In this document: positions 1 through 9,527 of the stretch, in pieces
Position numbering within the stretch: position 1 is the stretch's first letter
Layout: every line of letters starts with the position of its first letter
Assembly: GCA_030323885.1 (NCBI GenBank)
Contig: CM059191.1
Span: 101,790,292-101,854,291 of the forward strand
Source: Branchipolynoe longqiensis
Lineage: Eukaryota; Annelida; Polychaeta; Phyllodocida; Polynoidae
Length of the DNA stretch: 64,000 nt
Direction of reading: 5' to 3'
The notes under the pieces: model-generated
The model's database searches: none
What the model was told of the DNA's origin: nothing
Seen by the model: the letters and a program-made list of their open reading frames with translations, nothing else
Made by a program: the position numbers and the translations under genes

Positions 1-381
1 CTGAACTCCAGGTGATCCGCGAGGGAGCCATCCGGGTGCCCGCGCAGCATCTCACGCCAGGCTGTGATGTTGAGGTCCGAATCGACCGGGACAATAGAGG
101 CCGACAATAGAGGCCAGAAACTGTCGAGGGGATCCTTGTACTCGGCCGGGGAGGGGCCGCAGGCGGCGGGGGCCCAGGACTGCTGCAGCGTAGGGTCGAG
201 TACGAGTACCTGGTCTACCGGTTCGCTCTCGTCTGCGTCTCTCGGGCCGATGCGGTGGGCCGCCTCAGTGACATCGCAGAGACCACAGGTGGCGGGGGTT
301 GCTGTGGCTGGCGTTGGTTTGAAAGTCAGTGTCCGGCCGGCTGGCTCTTGCTTGTGCCGGCGTGTCCCGGGGCATGTGGTT
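1..381 (-). CDS. Start of a DIRS-like pol (reverse transcriptase) ORF, cut by the window edge
   Basis: Reading the minus strand from about 381 down to base 1 gives an open frame with no stop. Its last part contains VPVDSDLNITAWREML followed by LADHLEF. This matches the opening of the reverse transcriptase domain of the DIRS-like element at 24 kb (PSGLRIDNWQLML, then ISFLEFGW). It lies downstream of a gag-like gene on the same strand, the usual gag-pol order. There is no clear initiating ATG, and a stop lies just upstream near 382. Either a frameshift near the start or simple decay would explain this. The catalytic motifs would lie outside the window. Confidence 0.6.
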
Positions 382-663
382 CTTTACACCGGCTCGCTCG
401 GGACCAGCGGGAGTAGTGACGTCATTTGGGGGTTCCGCGGGGAACCCACCCAGCCGGAGGCGCGCTGGTTCCAGCGTGCCTGCCGCTAAACACCCTAGTG
501 GGCGGCCGTGCCGGGACCCAGCGGAGGTCGTGACGTCATGAGGGAAATTCCGAGGCATGCTGGCGAGGCCGGGGAATCAACAAAGCGTCTAATCGGGGGG
601 CGGGTGTTGGGTCGTCTACAAGGTCACGGTGGGGTCGCGGTGGCATAACTGCCCGCCGGAGGC

Positions 664-1971
664 TTAAAAATGCGACTGCGTTCTCTTACCGGGTTTGTCC
701 CTTGACTTTTTGGAATAGCAGGAGGCCTCCGAGTGGTTCGTGACTATCTTCCTAACATTCGCGCAGTAGCCGCAGACGTGTGTGACCCTCTACGTGCCCG
801 ATCCGTGGGACTCCCCCTTGGCGGCTTTGTCGCATGTCCCAGGGTCCCTGTTCCGGGCCTGGCAGGGGGCTCCTATGAGCGATTTGTCGTACTGTGTGTG
901 AGGGTCTTGGCCGGCCTTCTGGTGCTGCATCTTTCCCGGCTGGGAGTCGCTTGAGGCGGCCGTGGCGGAAGTGAGGTGGCTCGCCATGGCGATAATTTTC
1001 ATCATCATGGCATTGATGGCAGCCATGTCCCGCCAGCCGTCTGGGAGCCGGCCATCCGCGATCCGGGTAAAGATCTCCTCGGAGTATCGGCGGACGACCA
1101 GCCAGGGGAGAGAGCAATTGTCCTGTGCCACCATCTCCTGGTGGCATGATAGGGCTTCCAGGGCCGACGATGGGAATGCTCGCTGGTACTGGAGGCGTTT
1201 AAGGCCCAGGGTATATTCCTCCCGGGTCACCTCCCCTTTTTTGATGGCTTTACCCTCATTCCCCCTTTCCACCAGGTCGTATGGGAATAGATATTTAGCA
1301 GGAATACCTTTTTTCTGCTTGTCGCCTTGCCGTCAGCCGCCGCGACGATGAGGCGCACCGCCTCCTCGGCCGACGACCGGGCGCCTCTGCCGTATGCGTC
1401 CTGGTCGTGTTGTCGGTGCTCGGAGGCGTGGGGGCGGCGGGCCGTTCCGGGCCGGCTTCGCGATGGCATCTGCTGCGCAGGCGAAGGGACGGGGAGGGGG
1501 AGGACCAGTCGCTCATCGGGCTTCTGTATCGTACGTCGCGGCTTGCCCCCGTGGTTCGATCCCATCTTGCTGCGGGGGCGGGGCTTGGCAAAATCGGGAC
1601 AGTGTTCTCGCCCTGCTCTGGCGGTGGCGGGTAGCCTATCCGATCCTGTGGCGGAGCGGAGGGGTTCGGGGAAGCGAGGGCGAGCGGTCGCCTCCTCTTC
1701 AGCTCGCCTTCACGGTGGCGGCGGTCAGGGCGGCAGTTGCTTCCGCGAGCACCCTCCTCTGTGCCGCCATCTCCTGTCTCTGGCTTGCGGCGTGCTTCTC
1801 CAGTTCCGACCAGCGCTTCTCGATTGCGTTGATCGATGCCTGCATCCTCCGCATCCCGTCGGCCTGCTTGGCCTTTGCTGAGGGTCTCTTTGGGCGAGCA
1901 GACTGTCTCGCCAGCGGCCTGGGTGGCATGGGCGGGTGCAGGGAAGCGCCACCATCTTGCGAGCCGTTCAA
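664..1971 (-). pseudogene. DIRS-like gag gene, frameshifted
   Basis: Three frames together give a protein matching the gag at 3914-5044. A coiled-coil N-terminus (MNGSQDGG..., 1971-1699) is followed by a proline/arginine-rich linker. Next comes the block YLFPYDLVERG - KKGEVTREEYTLGL - RRYSEEIFTRIADGRLPDGW (about 1310-1000), and then a Cys/His finger with HVCGYCANVRK ending at a TAA at 664. The frame breaks in an A-run near 1308-1315 (minus strand AGAAAAAAGG) and again near 790-800, with at least one more break between 1565 and 1699. Gag packages the RNA in virus-like particles. The match to the intact gag downstream is strong; the breaks make this copy non-functional. Confidence 0.75.
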
Positions 1972-2559
1972 ATCGCTCTGATCGACTCACGGGGAAGTGG
2001 GAGGGCTCCGCGTGGCACGTTTCGCCGGGCGTCCCCTCTGCACTGTGGCGCATTGAGTTCTCTGCATTTCGATTTAACGTGGGTGCCTTTTTTAAATTCG
2101 GTCCTGCGATGCTAGAGACCGTAAGGGTGCGTGGGTGGAAGCGGGTGCCAAAAAAGAACAAGGTCGGTGTCTTAATGGAGCCCGAATGCAGGTCAGAGGG
2201 GGGGAGGTGGAGCGGTGGGCGTCCCAGGCTTCCCCTGCAGGATCAACCACAATTCGGAATTATGGGCCGATCTTAGCGCTGGCATATGATAACAACAGAG
2301 GGCTATAGCTATTAACCATGAGGACAGCAACATGTGACGTACTTAAATAAAGAGAGTGTGCCAATCAGGCCACTAACTGCTAACACAGTGGATAATCCAC
2401 CACTGAGAATCTAGTCCGGGATTGAAGTGGCAGAGTTTCAGTTTTTGTACCATTTACTTGATATACATATACTACCGTTAACCTGTGCTGCGTACACGTT
2501 AAAGCTAGGCTCCGTATCAATCCCATGATCAATATTGTGTTGAACTGTCATTATATATA
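1972..2559. other. Upstream flank of the minus-strand DIRS gag; no gene seen
   Basis: The part next to 1971 probably holds the untranslated leader and first repeat of the minus-strand element, but its partner repeat would lie outside the window, so this cannot be tested. From about 2280 the sequence becomes AT-rich and ordinary. No supported coding or RNA gene was seen. Confidence 0.4.
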
Positions 2560-3045
2560 TACATCGGTTGGTGTCCGGTGTCAAAATGTACAGAAATGTA
2601 CCGAAATGTACTGGATGAAACAAACGCTAAACGGACAAGGAATGTACATTAACGAATAGCCACCGGACGATAACCGGATGACAACCGAATGTCTAAAGGA
2701 CGGACTGGACACCAACCGGACACCTACCAGGCTGTTCACGGACGTGCCAAAAACCGACGGACTGAATTCCCACAGCACCGTCAATGGAGTCTTCAGGATA
2801 CAAACCGGACACCTAACGGATGGGTACCGGACATGAAACGGACTTAAAACGGACTCCAACCATACACCTCACTACGGTGGTGTCCGGTACAAGTTTTGTG
2901 CATGTTCAAAACTTGTACCGAACACTGCTGGACACCACCGGAGGTAGAACGGACACGCCGGATGGGTACCGTATATAAACCGTACATTGCCGTATTTCAC
3001 CGGACAGTGTCCGGTTACTGTCCATTTCCTCAATCCGGTGAGGTC
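2560..3045. repeat. Region built from iterated GTCCGGT / ACCGGAC motifs, with an internal hairpin
   Basis: The six- to seven-base motif (A/T)CCGGAC and its complement recur every 10-25 bases in both orientations. An imperfect hairpin lies at 2876-2939: both arms read GGTGGTGTCC plus GGTACAAGTTTT, with a 10-base bulge in the right arm. The right margin (near 3035-3057), read on the minus strand, begins CCCTGGTCAGACCTCACCGG. That resembles the ends of the elements at 10.9 and 58.4 kb. A matching left end was not found, so full boundaries are uncertain. No ORF explains the repetition. Confidence 0.6.
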
Positions 3046-3606
3046 TGACCAGGGCTTAAAGCTTAACCACCATTCAGTATTATAAATATATATATTTTTT
3101 TTTTTGTGACAAGTTTTTTATTCTGCCCATAACGTATGAGCTCCCGTGAGAGTGCTTGTTTTCAACGCTGGAAGAAATATAATTAGGTTCATCACCATAA
3201 TCGACCTTAATTTAGTTTGAGGTAACTTTGATAATAAATGGCTACCTTTGATGTTTGAAGTGAAGACATGTAGATATAACAACAAAGAGTTAAATCAAAA
3301 ATATATGGAGTACACATTTATGCTATTTATAATGCAAGAGTCATTTAGGCTCAAGAGACATTGTGTGGCGATGAAAGAGGAGTTGTGGCACGGTGTAATG
3401 GTATTGTTTAGGTACATAGGTGTATTTAGGTGTTTATGTGTATAGTATGAGCTTTGGTATATTAATACAGGTGGTTACTGATAGACAGGATACATAATTA
3501 TGGTGGATGACAATGCAGAGAGCAGCATGGAGGAAGTAAATACACAACTAAGATGCAGAAGCAGTTGTCCACTATGGTGGCGCCATCTAGGTTGTACGGT
3601 GAGCAC
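3046..3606. other. AT-rich flank, no gene seen
   Basis: The stretch includes a T-run with ATATAT (3086-3105) and a short 65-codon frame without recognisable features. The last 100 bases are the sequence into which the next element inserted: the pre-insertion site reads gtgagcac, then CAT, then caccattacac. Confidence 0.4.
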
Positions 3607-3862
3607 CATTGGTCGTAATGCTCGCATTGCGTTTGATGCGAGGAAAGGAAGAGACCCTCCCCCCACCTGTCCTGCCGTCGCGCAGGTTTCTCACCTGCCC
3701 TGTCATCCGCCCCTCAGCTTTCTCCCGCGCCCTTCGCCCTGCCCCGCCGCTTTCTCACCTCCCCCGCCCTCGCCGTCCAGCTCCCTCCCTTATAAGGCCG
3801 CCCGCCGGCCTCCCTCAGTCACTCGCCTTCCAGCCGTCCTCCCTGCAGCACCAATTTCTTCT
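3607..3862 (+). repeat. Split direct repeat A1
   Basis: It begins CATTGGTCGTAATGCTCGC and ends in CACCAATTTCTTCT. It matches A2 over 256 bp with only a few substitutions. It carries the promoter-like TATAAGG. Confidence 0.9.
3791..3797 (+). promoter_or_regulatory. TATA-like box of the DIRS-like element
   Basis: TATAAGG lies in A1, about 120 bases before the gag ATG, within a very C/T-rich context. The same box is in A2 (6075-6081). Its position in the 5' repeat would start transcripts just before gag. Confidence 0.5.
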
Positions 3863-3913
3863 TTGGCTACCTTCACCTCGGACCGCTCCAACACCCTCGG
3901 GCCGACCCACATC

Positions 3914-5044
3914 ATGCCTGGAAACGGCAAAGGCAAAGGACGCAAGGGAGCCCGGACGACCGCCGTGGGCACGCCAGGACCCTCCTCGGGCACGGCGGGA
4001 GGCGCCTCACCTGCCTCGGCCCTGGGTTCCCCTCCGGCACCTAGGGACCGACCCTCGGCCACCGACGCCGCCATACTCCAGGCACTGCAGCAGATAACCA
4101 GCCGCCTGGACGTCCTCGAGTGCGGGGCTGCCCTCGGGACCCAGGAGACCCCCGCGCCCGCGCCGAGGCGGCGGCCGGCCTACAGCTCGCCGCCCATCCC
4201 AGCACCTCAAGCGCCGCTCCCGGGGGCGGTCCACCCGCAGTATGAACGCTATAGCCGCCTTACTGCGCAGTCGTCGGCTGCCCCACCCCCGGCCTACCTC
4301 CAGGAGGCCGTCGACCATACCCCGGCATCCGCGGCCGATGCCGTAAGAGAGATCCTGGCGTCGGCCGAGGCGCACCACACCGGTAGAAGAAAGGGTATCT
4401 CCCCCGACTACCTCTTCCCCTCTGATCTCGTGGAAAGGGGGCCTGAACGCAAGTCGGTAAAGAGGGGCGAGGCCACCAAAGACGAGTACAGCCTCGCCCT
4501 CACCACCCTCGTCAGCCACCCAAGCTTCCCTGCACACTCCCTGCCAGGCCTGCACCACCACACCCTCACCGTGCTCAGGGACAACCTGGTCTATCCGTGG
4601 CCTACCGCCCGCCAGTACTCGGAGACGATCTTCACCTGGATCGCGGACGGCAGGCTCCCCCACGGATGGCACGACCCGGTTGCCCTGAACCTGGTAAGAA
4701 TGGAGGTTCTCACCATGCCCGCCCCCCAGGCCGTCCCGACAGCACCAGCCCCCCGAGGCGCGGACCTTCCCCGAGGCGCACTGCAGCCCCGGACCCAAGC
4801 CGACACCCTCATCACCTGCAACCGAGAGGCTCACGGGGCTCCCTGCGCCGCCTGGAACCGCGAGCCCACCTCGTGCGATCGGGCCCCCGTCGGGGAGGCC
4901 CACAGCGAGGTGGGGGACAGACACCGGCACATATGCGCCTACTGTGCTAACGTGAGGCGCATTCTCACCATGCACAGCGAGGCCCTGTGCCTCACCAAGC
5001 AAGCCCGTGAGCGCCAGACCACGGCCACCTCGGCGGATTTTTGA
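3914..5044 (+). CDS. Gag-like protein of the DIRS-like element (376 aa)
   Basis: The start is the ATG at 3914 (MPGNGKGKGRKG). The frame is open further upstream to 3500, but that part lies in A1 and flanking host DNA and is not expected to be coding. The basic N-terminus is followed by a short helix (ILQALQQITSRLDVLE, about residues 55-70) and a long Pro/Ala-rich linker. The conserved block YLFPSDLVERG ... RQYSETIFTWIADGRLPHGW follows at about 168-258. The C-terminal Cys/His cluster has CNREAHGAPCAAWN, then HRHICAYC. The same blocks occur in the decayed gags at 0.7-1.9 kb and 31.1-31.5 kb. It probably coats the element's RNA. The frame is intact and strongly GC- and proline-rich. Confidence 0.8.
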   Translation: MPGNGKGKGRKGARTTAVGTPGPSSGTAGGASPASALGSPPAPRDRPSATDAAILQALQQITSRLDVLECGAALGTQETPAPAPRRRPAYSSPPIPAPQAPLPGAVHPQYERYSRLTAQSSAAPPPAYLQEAVDHTPASAADAVREILASAEAHHTGRRKGISPDYLFPSDLVERGPERKSVKRGEATKDEYSLALTTLVSHPSFPAHSLPGLHHHTLTVLRDNLVYPWPTARQYSETIFTWIADGRLPHGWHDPVALNLVRMEVLTMPAPQAVPTAPAPRGADLPRGALQPRTQADTLITCNREAHGAPCAAWNREPTSCDRAPVGEAHSEVGDRHRHICAYCANVRRILTMHSEALCLTKQARERQTTATSADF

Positions 5045-5420
5045 TCCGCCGGCCTCCCCCGGCCGGCCCGGGGGGTCATAACTGGCGCCTCACCTATACC
5101 TCCGCCGACAACCCCTTGACCTCCACCGACAACCCCGTAACGACCACCGTTCGAAACGCCACCCAGAGCACATCCGGGGACCATCACCTCGCGCCGCAGG
5201 CCCCAGACGCCGCCTACACTGACCACAAACCCTCCCGAGACACCACAGCCGCCGACCTCCACGCCGACCATCACGACCTCCACGACACCGCCTTCCTCAA
5301 CCCCCCCGACCCGACCCCGACCCCCACTCCCCCCAGCCCTGAGGACTTCGCTGCCTCCCTCTCCGACCCTCGCCGCACCTCCTCACCGCAGTTCTCCAGG
5401 GAGCGGGCCTCCCCAACTTT
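5045..5420 (+). other. C-rich non-pol filler of the DIRS-like element
   Basis: After the gag stop there is a C-rich, Pro/Thr/Asp-coding stretch. None of the reverse transcriptase motifs expected here are present (no ADL...Y block, no YLDD). The roughly 3 kb of pol found in related elements is reduced to this segment plus a recombinase tail. Confidence 0.5.
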
Positions 5421-5640
5421 TTGGCCGCCCGCATCCCTGTCGACGTAGCATCCCTGTCGACTCACCACACCCAGAGCTTCACCCTCCACAGCCTCCGCCG
5501 AGGCGCCGCCCAAGCCCTGCCACCCCACCGGGGTGCCCCTGGCCGACATCCTGGCGCAGGGCACCTGGACCTCAGAGGCGGTCCACGCCTCGTGCCCCGC
5601 CTCGCCCCTCGGGCGCGCCTCGAGCCCTCTCCTCCTTTTT
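5421..5640 (+). pseudogene. Tail of a DIRS tyrosine recombinase, frameshifted
   Basis: THHTQSFTLHSLRRGAAQA carries the HxxR catalytic motif (HSLRRGAAQ) seen in the recombinases at 8.6 and 21.7 kb. The frame must shift near 5520 to continue into PTGVPLADILAQGTWTSEAVHA, which matches the segment before the nucleophilic tyrosine. The tyrosine itself is not present (the frame reads HASCPA). The catalytic domain N-terminal to this is absent, so no activity is possible. Confidence 0.7.
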
Positions 5641-5890
5641 TGGTGGAGGGCTCCTCGGCGCCCCTCCCCTGAACTCTAAGCTCCCACGAGCTCCTGCTAC
5701 CCTAGTTAAGTTATACGTTATCGCTCCTTCTGAGCTCCTCTTTTTACTCTCCATTGTCCTATCTTGTTTATACGCTCACTCCTTCTGAGCTTCCTCTCTG
5801 TACTCTCCTGTTGTATAGCTTGTATGATGTTTAGGCGTCCCAATAAACGCCTCTTTTTTCCACCCCCGTCTTGCCTTCTTCCTTTTCGCG
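5640..5890 (+). repeat. Split direct repeat B1
   Basis: It begins TTGGTGGAGGGCTCCTCGG and ends in CCTTCTTCCTTTTCGCG. It matches B2 base for base in length. It contains a polyadenylation signal and directly abuts A2, forming the circle-like junction GCG-CAT-TGG. Confidence 0.9.
5842..5847 (+). terminator. Polyadenylation signal AATAAA in B1
   Basis: AATAAA sits about 45 bases before the end of B1, within CCCAATAAACGCCTC. Transcripts started in A1 could end here or at the copy in B2. Confidence 0.6.
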
Positions 5891-6146
5891 CATTGGTCGT
5901 AATGCTCGCATTGCGTTTGATGAGAGGAAAGGAAGAGACCCTCCCCCCGCCTGTCCTGCCGTCGCGCAGCTTTCTCACCTGCCCTGTCATCCGCCCCTCA
6001 GCTTTCTCCCGCGCCCTTCGCTCTGCCCCGCCGCTTTCTCACCTCCCCCGCCCTCGCCGTCCAGCTCCCTCCCTTATAAGGCCGCCCGCCGGCCTCCCTC
6101 AGTCACTCGCCTTCCAGCCGTCCTCCCTGCAGCACCAATTTCTTCT
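5891..6146 (+). repeat. Split direct repeat A2
   Basis: Second copy of A, lying between B1 and B2 in the same orientation as A1. It keeps the TATAAGG box at 6075-6081. Confidence 0.9.
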
Positions 6147-6172
6147 CCACCCACCCAACTCTCTTCTTACTG

Positions 6173-6423
6173 TTGGTGGAGGGCTCCTCGGCGCCCCTCC
6201 CCTGAACTCTAGGCTCCCACGAGCTCCTGCTACCCTAGTTAAGTTATACGTTATCGCTCGTTCTGAGCTCCTCTTTTTACTCTCCATTGTCCTATCTTGT
6301 TTATACCCTCGCTCCTTCTGAGCTTCCTCTCTGTACTCTCCTGTTGTATAGCTTGTATGATGTTGAGGCGACCCAATAAACGCCTCTTTTTTCCACCCCC
6401 GCCTTGCCTTCTTCCTTTTCGCG
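6173..6423 (+). repeat. Split direct repeat B2 (3' end of the element)
   Basis: Second copy of B, ending ...TTTTCGCG just before CAT and host sequence. Its AATAAA is at 6375-6380 (CCCAATAAACGCC). The 26 bases between A2 and B2 belong to neither repeat. Confidence 0.9.
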
Positions 6424-7021
6424 CATCACCATTACACAGTACTAGAGTAGATGCCCTCTGATGGCAGTGGCAAGAACCTGTGTTCTGGGTTGCACTTCAG
6501 AACTAATGCATTGAATAATACCAACAACGATAGAAAGCGTTACTTAAATACAGGAAACTTGGATACAAATACCAAATTTAATGGTACATTTTAGAAAGGT
6601 GAGGTTAGCTACTCGATAACAGATTCACCCTATCCAGAATAGGGGTGAATGGCAACCATGTCCAATTGCGAGCAAAACCTGTTTCAGGAGGAATTAACTA
6701 TAAATAAACTGGAGGTGGTGGTTCCAACTCACAGTGTTTATATATATTCACATAAAGTTGTGAAATTTGGAAGAGAATTCAAAAGAAACAAGACGGTGGC
6801 CACAGAATGCTCTCAATTTCACTTATACAATCTCTTAAATCTACATGATTTCATAAATTATTCACCCCAAAAGTTGCGGGCTCTGATAGATATTATATAT
6901 CTGAAGAATATATTTAGCACACAGGATTGCATAAACATGTGATTATATCTATAACCCAGCCTTCCGACACTTTTTCTAATGTGTTGATTAGCAGCACTGT
7001 GACAGAGACAAAATAAAGTAA
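6424..7021. other. Host flank, no gene recognised
   Basis: AT-rich single-copy-looking DNA. A 97-codon frame starts at 6649 but has no motif I recognise and no splice context that would tie it to the carboxypeptidase exons. Confidence 0.35.
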
Positions 7022-7215
7022 AGCTTGTTTTATTTAACGACACCTCTAGAGCATTGGTTTTCGTATCATCGGCTATTGGACGTCAAACTTATGGTCATTC
7101 TGACATATTTCTTTGGAGGAAACCCACTGCCATCACATAGGCTACTCTTTTCGCTAAGCAGCAACGGGGTGTGACAGAGTATGCTACTGGAGTAATGATT
7201 TATCTTCATGTCAGC
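7022..7215 (+). repeat. SINE-like or conserved interspersed repeat
   Basis: The segment TTTATTTAACGACACCTCTA, then ATCATCGGCTATTGGACGTC, then GAGGAAACCCACTGC closely resembles an interspersed repeat I associate with gastropod and bivalve genomes. This rests on memory, not a search. Here it lies in the intron upstream of the carboxypeptidase exon. Confidence 0.5.
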
Positions 7216-7220
7216 TTTAT

Positions 7221-7277
7221 GAACTCTTCCTATTATCACCCACAAGATTTCTGATCTTCCCCTATTATCACTCACAG
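7221..7277 (+). promoter_or_regulatory. Duplicated 3' splice site before the carboxypeptidase exon
   Basis: Two near-copies of a pyrimidine-rich acceptor lie in tandem: CTTCCTATTATCACCCACAAG (ending 7247) and CCCCTATTATCACTCACAG (ending 7277). The downstream AG at 7276-7277 gives the reading frame that matches the protein family. Confidence 0.55.
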
Positions 7278-7423
7278 GAATAAAGGGGCGTGTCACTGAT
7301 ACCAACCAACTGAAGATAAGTGGTGCCGAGATGACCATCAGAGGGCGCGAGTTCTTCGTGGTCAGGACGACATCTAACGGCGAATTCTGGAGACTACTGC
7401 TGCCAGGAAACTACACCCTCCAG
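7278..7423 (+). CDS. Penultimate exon of a metallocarboxypeptidase (transthyretin-like domain)
   Basis: The exon is bounded by an acceptor (CACTCACAG) and a good donor (CAG|GTCAGT at 7424). Completing a split Gly codon, it encodes GIKGRVTD, then SGAEMTIRGREFFV, then TSNGEFWRLLLPGNYTLQ. This is the transthyretin-like beta-sandwich that follows the zinc catalytic domain in the N/E (regulatory) group of metallocarboxypeptidases: G(V/I)KG-V-D, then GEYWRLL-PG-Y. The exon enters in phase 1 and leaves in phase 0. It joins in frame to 18065, where the protein continues VQARGYVSQALSV. The catalytic exons are not in the window. Bases 7331-7375 have a perfect inverted copy in the next intron. Confidence 0.85.
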
Positions 7424-7930
7424 GTCAGTATCATAATTCACTACGATGGAGACGGAAGTAGTGCACCAACAACTTTTATTTTTCACAATATGCATTTTGA
7501 GGTGATTTGCATTCGGTAACACAATTTAACGTTTTTAATGACAATACAGTATCCGGACATTTATCAGTTAACTTTTTTCTCTCTAGCGCTATATTTTATA
7601 CACAGTTACAGTTTTTAATATGAATAAGCAATGCTTAGGACCGACCCCCCGATATAACTACAGCAAAGTATTTTATTATTGCGCGTGTATTTTTTTACTC
7701 CACTCACGGTGTTCGATTTGAAATTCTAGCAACTCAGTGACCCGAATCGCGGTTGTGATAATCCAATACGGCCGTTGTTTCCATGGAATAAACTATTAAT
7801 ATTGTATTTGTGCATCCATGTTTATGCCAAATTGTTCTTTATTTCTTTTAATTTTGAATAAAATCGTTAAGGCGTTAAGCCAATCGCTGTCGTCCACCCT
7901 GTTTGGTGCGTAGTTAAGCTCGATGAGCGA

Positions 7931-8036
7931 TTTCCGTTTCCGTTTGCTGGATTTGGATTATTCTGTTATTCAGCACGAGTTTACAAATGGTGGCACCCAT
8001 AGAGGGCTATTTCCGTTTCCGTTTGCTGGATTTTGG
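7931..8036 (+). repeat. Short direct repeat (TTTCCGTTTCCGTTTGCTGG)
   Basis: The 26-base segment TTTCCGTTTCCGTTTGCTGGATTT(T)GG occurs at about 7931 and again about 80 bases later, near 8010. Nothing else is recognisable nearby; the rest of 7424-8263 is AT-rich intron. Confidence 0.6.
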
Positions 8037-8263
8037 TGAATTCATGTTCGACCTCTATGAGTACAGGTATTGTTTTAAGCATATTTGCTATATATGTACA
8101 CATGTTAGTCATTAGCCTCCCCGTGGGTGGGTCGGTATTATGTATTACAGTTACATTCAGGCTACACATACATATTTTTCTTTAATATTTTTTTTTAGTG
8201 GCAGATATATTTGATTTATTTCAGTTTTGGTAGGGTAAACTCCCTTTTTCGGTGAACTTGAAT

Positions 8264-8308
8264 AGATGTCGTCCTGACCACGAAGAACTCGCGCCCTCTG
8301 ATGGTCAT
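8264..8308 (-). repeat. Perfect 45 bp inverted copy of carboxypeptidase exon sequence
   Basis: Bases 8264-8308 are the exact reverse complement of 7331-7375, which is internal to the coding exon (residues MTIRGREFF...RTTS). The arms are 888 bases apart. There are no mismatches. Confidence 0.95.
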
Positions 8309-8554
8309 GCCATTTTGTACATAGTTAAATTTTTTTAAATTTGTTTACCACAATAGGGTTAGCTTTGAACTTTACATCAATTGCTCTAGGGGGACCCTGC
8401 CCCTTGTAGTTTCTTTTAAAATATGTTTAATCTAACAGTTATTATAGGCAGAAAACATTTTCTTTCTTAATTATTTTGTCACCAGCCAAAAAGACACTAA
8501 TACGGGTACCTACATGTTTAAGATCACTCAAAAGTTAAGAAGCAACTCAGACAC

Positions 8555-9295
8555 TCAGCCAAATAAGGTTGAGAGTGTCTGAGGTGCTTCTGATATCGAT
8601 GCCATGCTCACGTATTTGAACAGCGGGTCCGATCTCCAACGACCTACCTCCCTTACCGCCTTAGAGGAAGCACCTCCTTCTACACTGGCTTGGGCCCCTC
8701 TCCTACGCAGACTATGTAGTGTTATTGAGTTAGGGTTTAGGTGCCCTGACGATACCAGGCATAGGCGAATACCTTGCAAGAGCTTCGAGGCTAATAGTGG
8801 CATACAATCCAGCGGTAGGAAGGAAGAGTCGCGGGGACCGAGAGCTGTCGCTCTCCTGTACCTCTTCCAGTCATGAACCGGGCAGCATCTGGACCCTGGT
8901 GCACACAGTCTCATCACCATATACACGTCTTGGCCCGATCTCACTGTTTTGGATGACCTCACCCGGATTAGCGGCTTGTTCGACCTATCTTGGATGTCTG
9001 CTCCTCGAAGAGCATGATCTACGTCACTCGACCTTGGGGTGAAGAAAAGATTACATTGTCGTAAGAAGGTATAAAATGCTATCAGGGTGGCAGCTATTAG
9101 TACATATGCATTTTCCCCTGCTTTATTAAACATTTTTATAATACTTTTTATGCCCTGCACAGTTAGTGGAGGTGCCTGTACTGACACATGTACGCTCAAC
9201 CTTTCCACACCTTTTTTCATTAAATGTACGATATAGGAATCGAAAGGTTTTGTCTTCCCTCCTTGAATGAGGAGCCACATCCGGGTGCCGCTCAT
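8555..9295 (-). pseudogene. DIRS tyrosine recombinase relic
   Basis: This 246-codon frame shows the recombinase catalytic layout. The first Arg lies in FYTFLRQCNLFF, then HSLRRRGAQ (HxxR), then GRWRSDPLFKYV with the candidate nucleophilic Tyr. It matches the recombinase at 21.6-22.4 kb and retains the first catalytic Arg block that is missing there. The N-terminal core-binding domain is absent, and no repeats or RT were found nearby, so it is a fragment of an older DIRS-like insertion in the intron. Confidence 0.75.
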
Positions 9296-9365
9296 ATAGT
9301 TATTAACTGATCCGTGCTGTTTCTTGTTGTGTCGTCCCTGCCTTTTTCATCAGCTGGCGGATGTC

Positions 9366-9415
9366 TGTTTTGTTGTTGTTTTACGTCCTAGCAACATCTA
9401 CAGTCATATCACATT
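9366..9415 (-). repeat. SINE tail fragment
   Basis: TTGTTGTTTTACGTCCTAGCAACATC... is the reverse complement of the 3' tail of the SINE at 45.2 kb. Only the tail is present, as in a strongly 5'-truncated copy. Confidence 0.6.
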
Positions 9416-9527
9416 ATTAGGACGGATGACCACGCGCGAGTCCAACGGTTCGAACTCCGAACTTGAACCATTCGATTCGCTCAACCAACCATTGAGCAGC
9501 TGCTGACTCTTCTCTCGATGCCTCTTT

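Larger units (their letters stand above)
3607..6423 (+). mobile_element. Non-autonomous DIRS-like element with split direct repeats (A1-gag-B1-A2-B2)
   Basis: Two different repeats are interleaved: A1 3607-3862 and A2 5891-6146; B1 5640-5890 and B2 6173-6423. The order A1-ORF-B1-A2-B2 is the diagnostic arrangement of PAT/Ngaro-type tyrosine-recombinase retrotransposons. The copies have the same lengths (256 and 251 bp) and are nearly identical, so the insertion is young. Flanking DNA has no target duplication. The only bases shared by both outer ends and the internal B1/A2 junction are CAT, as expected for recombination of a circular intermediate. Inside are an intact gag and a short tail of the recombinase. 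Reverse transcriptase and RNase H are missing, so the element would need enzymes supplied in trans. Confidence 0.9.

Noticed and set aside
1327..1981. Long plus-strand frames of 184-195 codons
   Set aside because: They lie opposite the GC-rich minus-strand gag pseudogene and show no motifs.
3500..3913. N-terminal extension of the gag frame from 3500
   Set aside because: This part is repeat A1 and host flank upstream of the probable transcription start; the ATG at 3914 fits the basic N-termini of related gags.
4007..5002. 331-codon minus-strand frame
   Set aside because: It mirrors the intact gag on the plus strand; gag has conserved motifs and relatives, and this frame has none.
7331..8308. 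The 45 bp inverted repeats as ends of a MITE
   Set aside because: The left arm lies wholly inside a coding exon with conserved protein sequence on both sides of it, and there is no target duplication.
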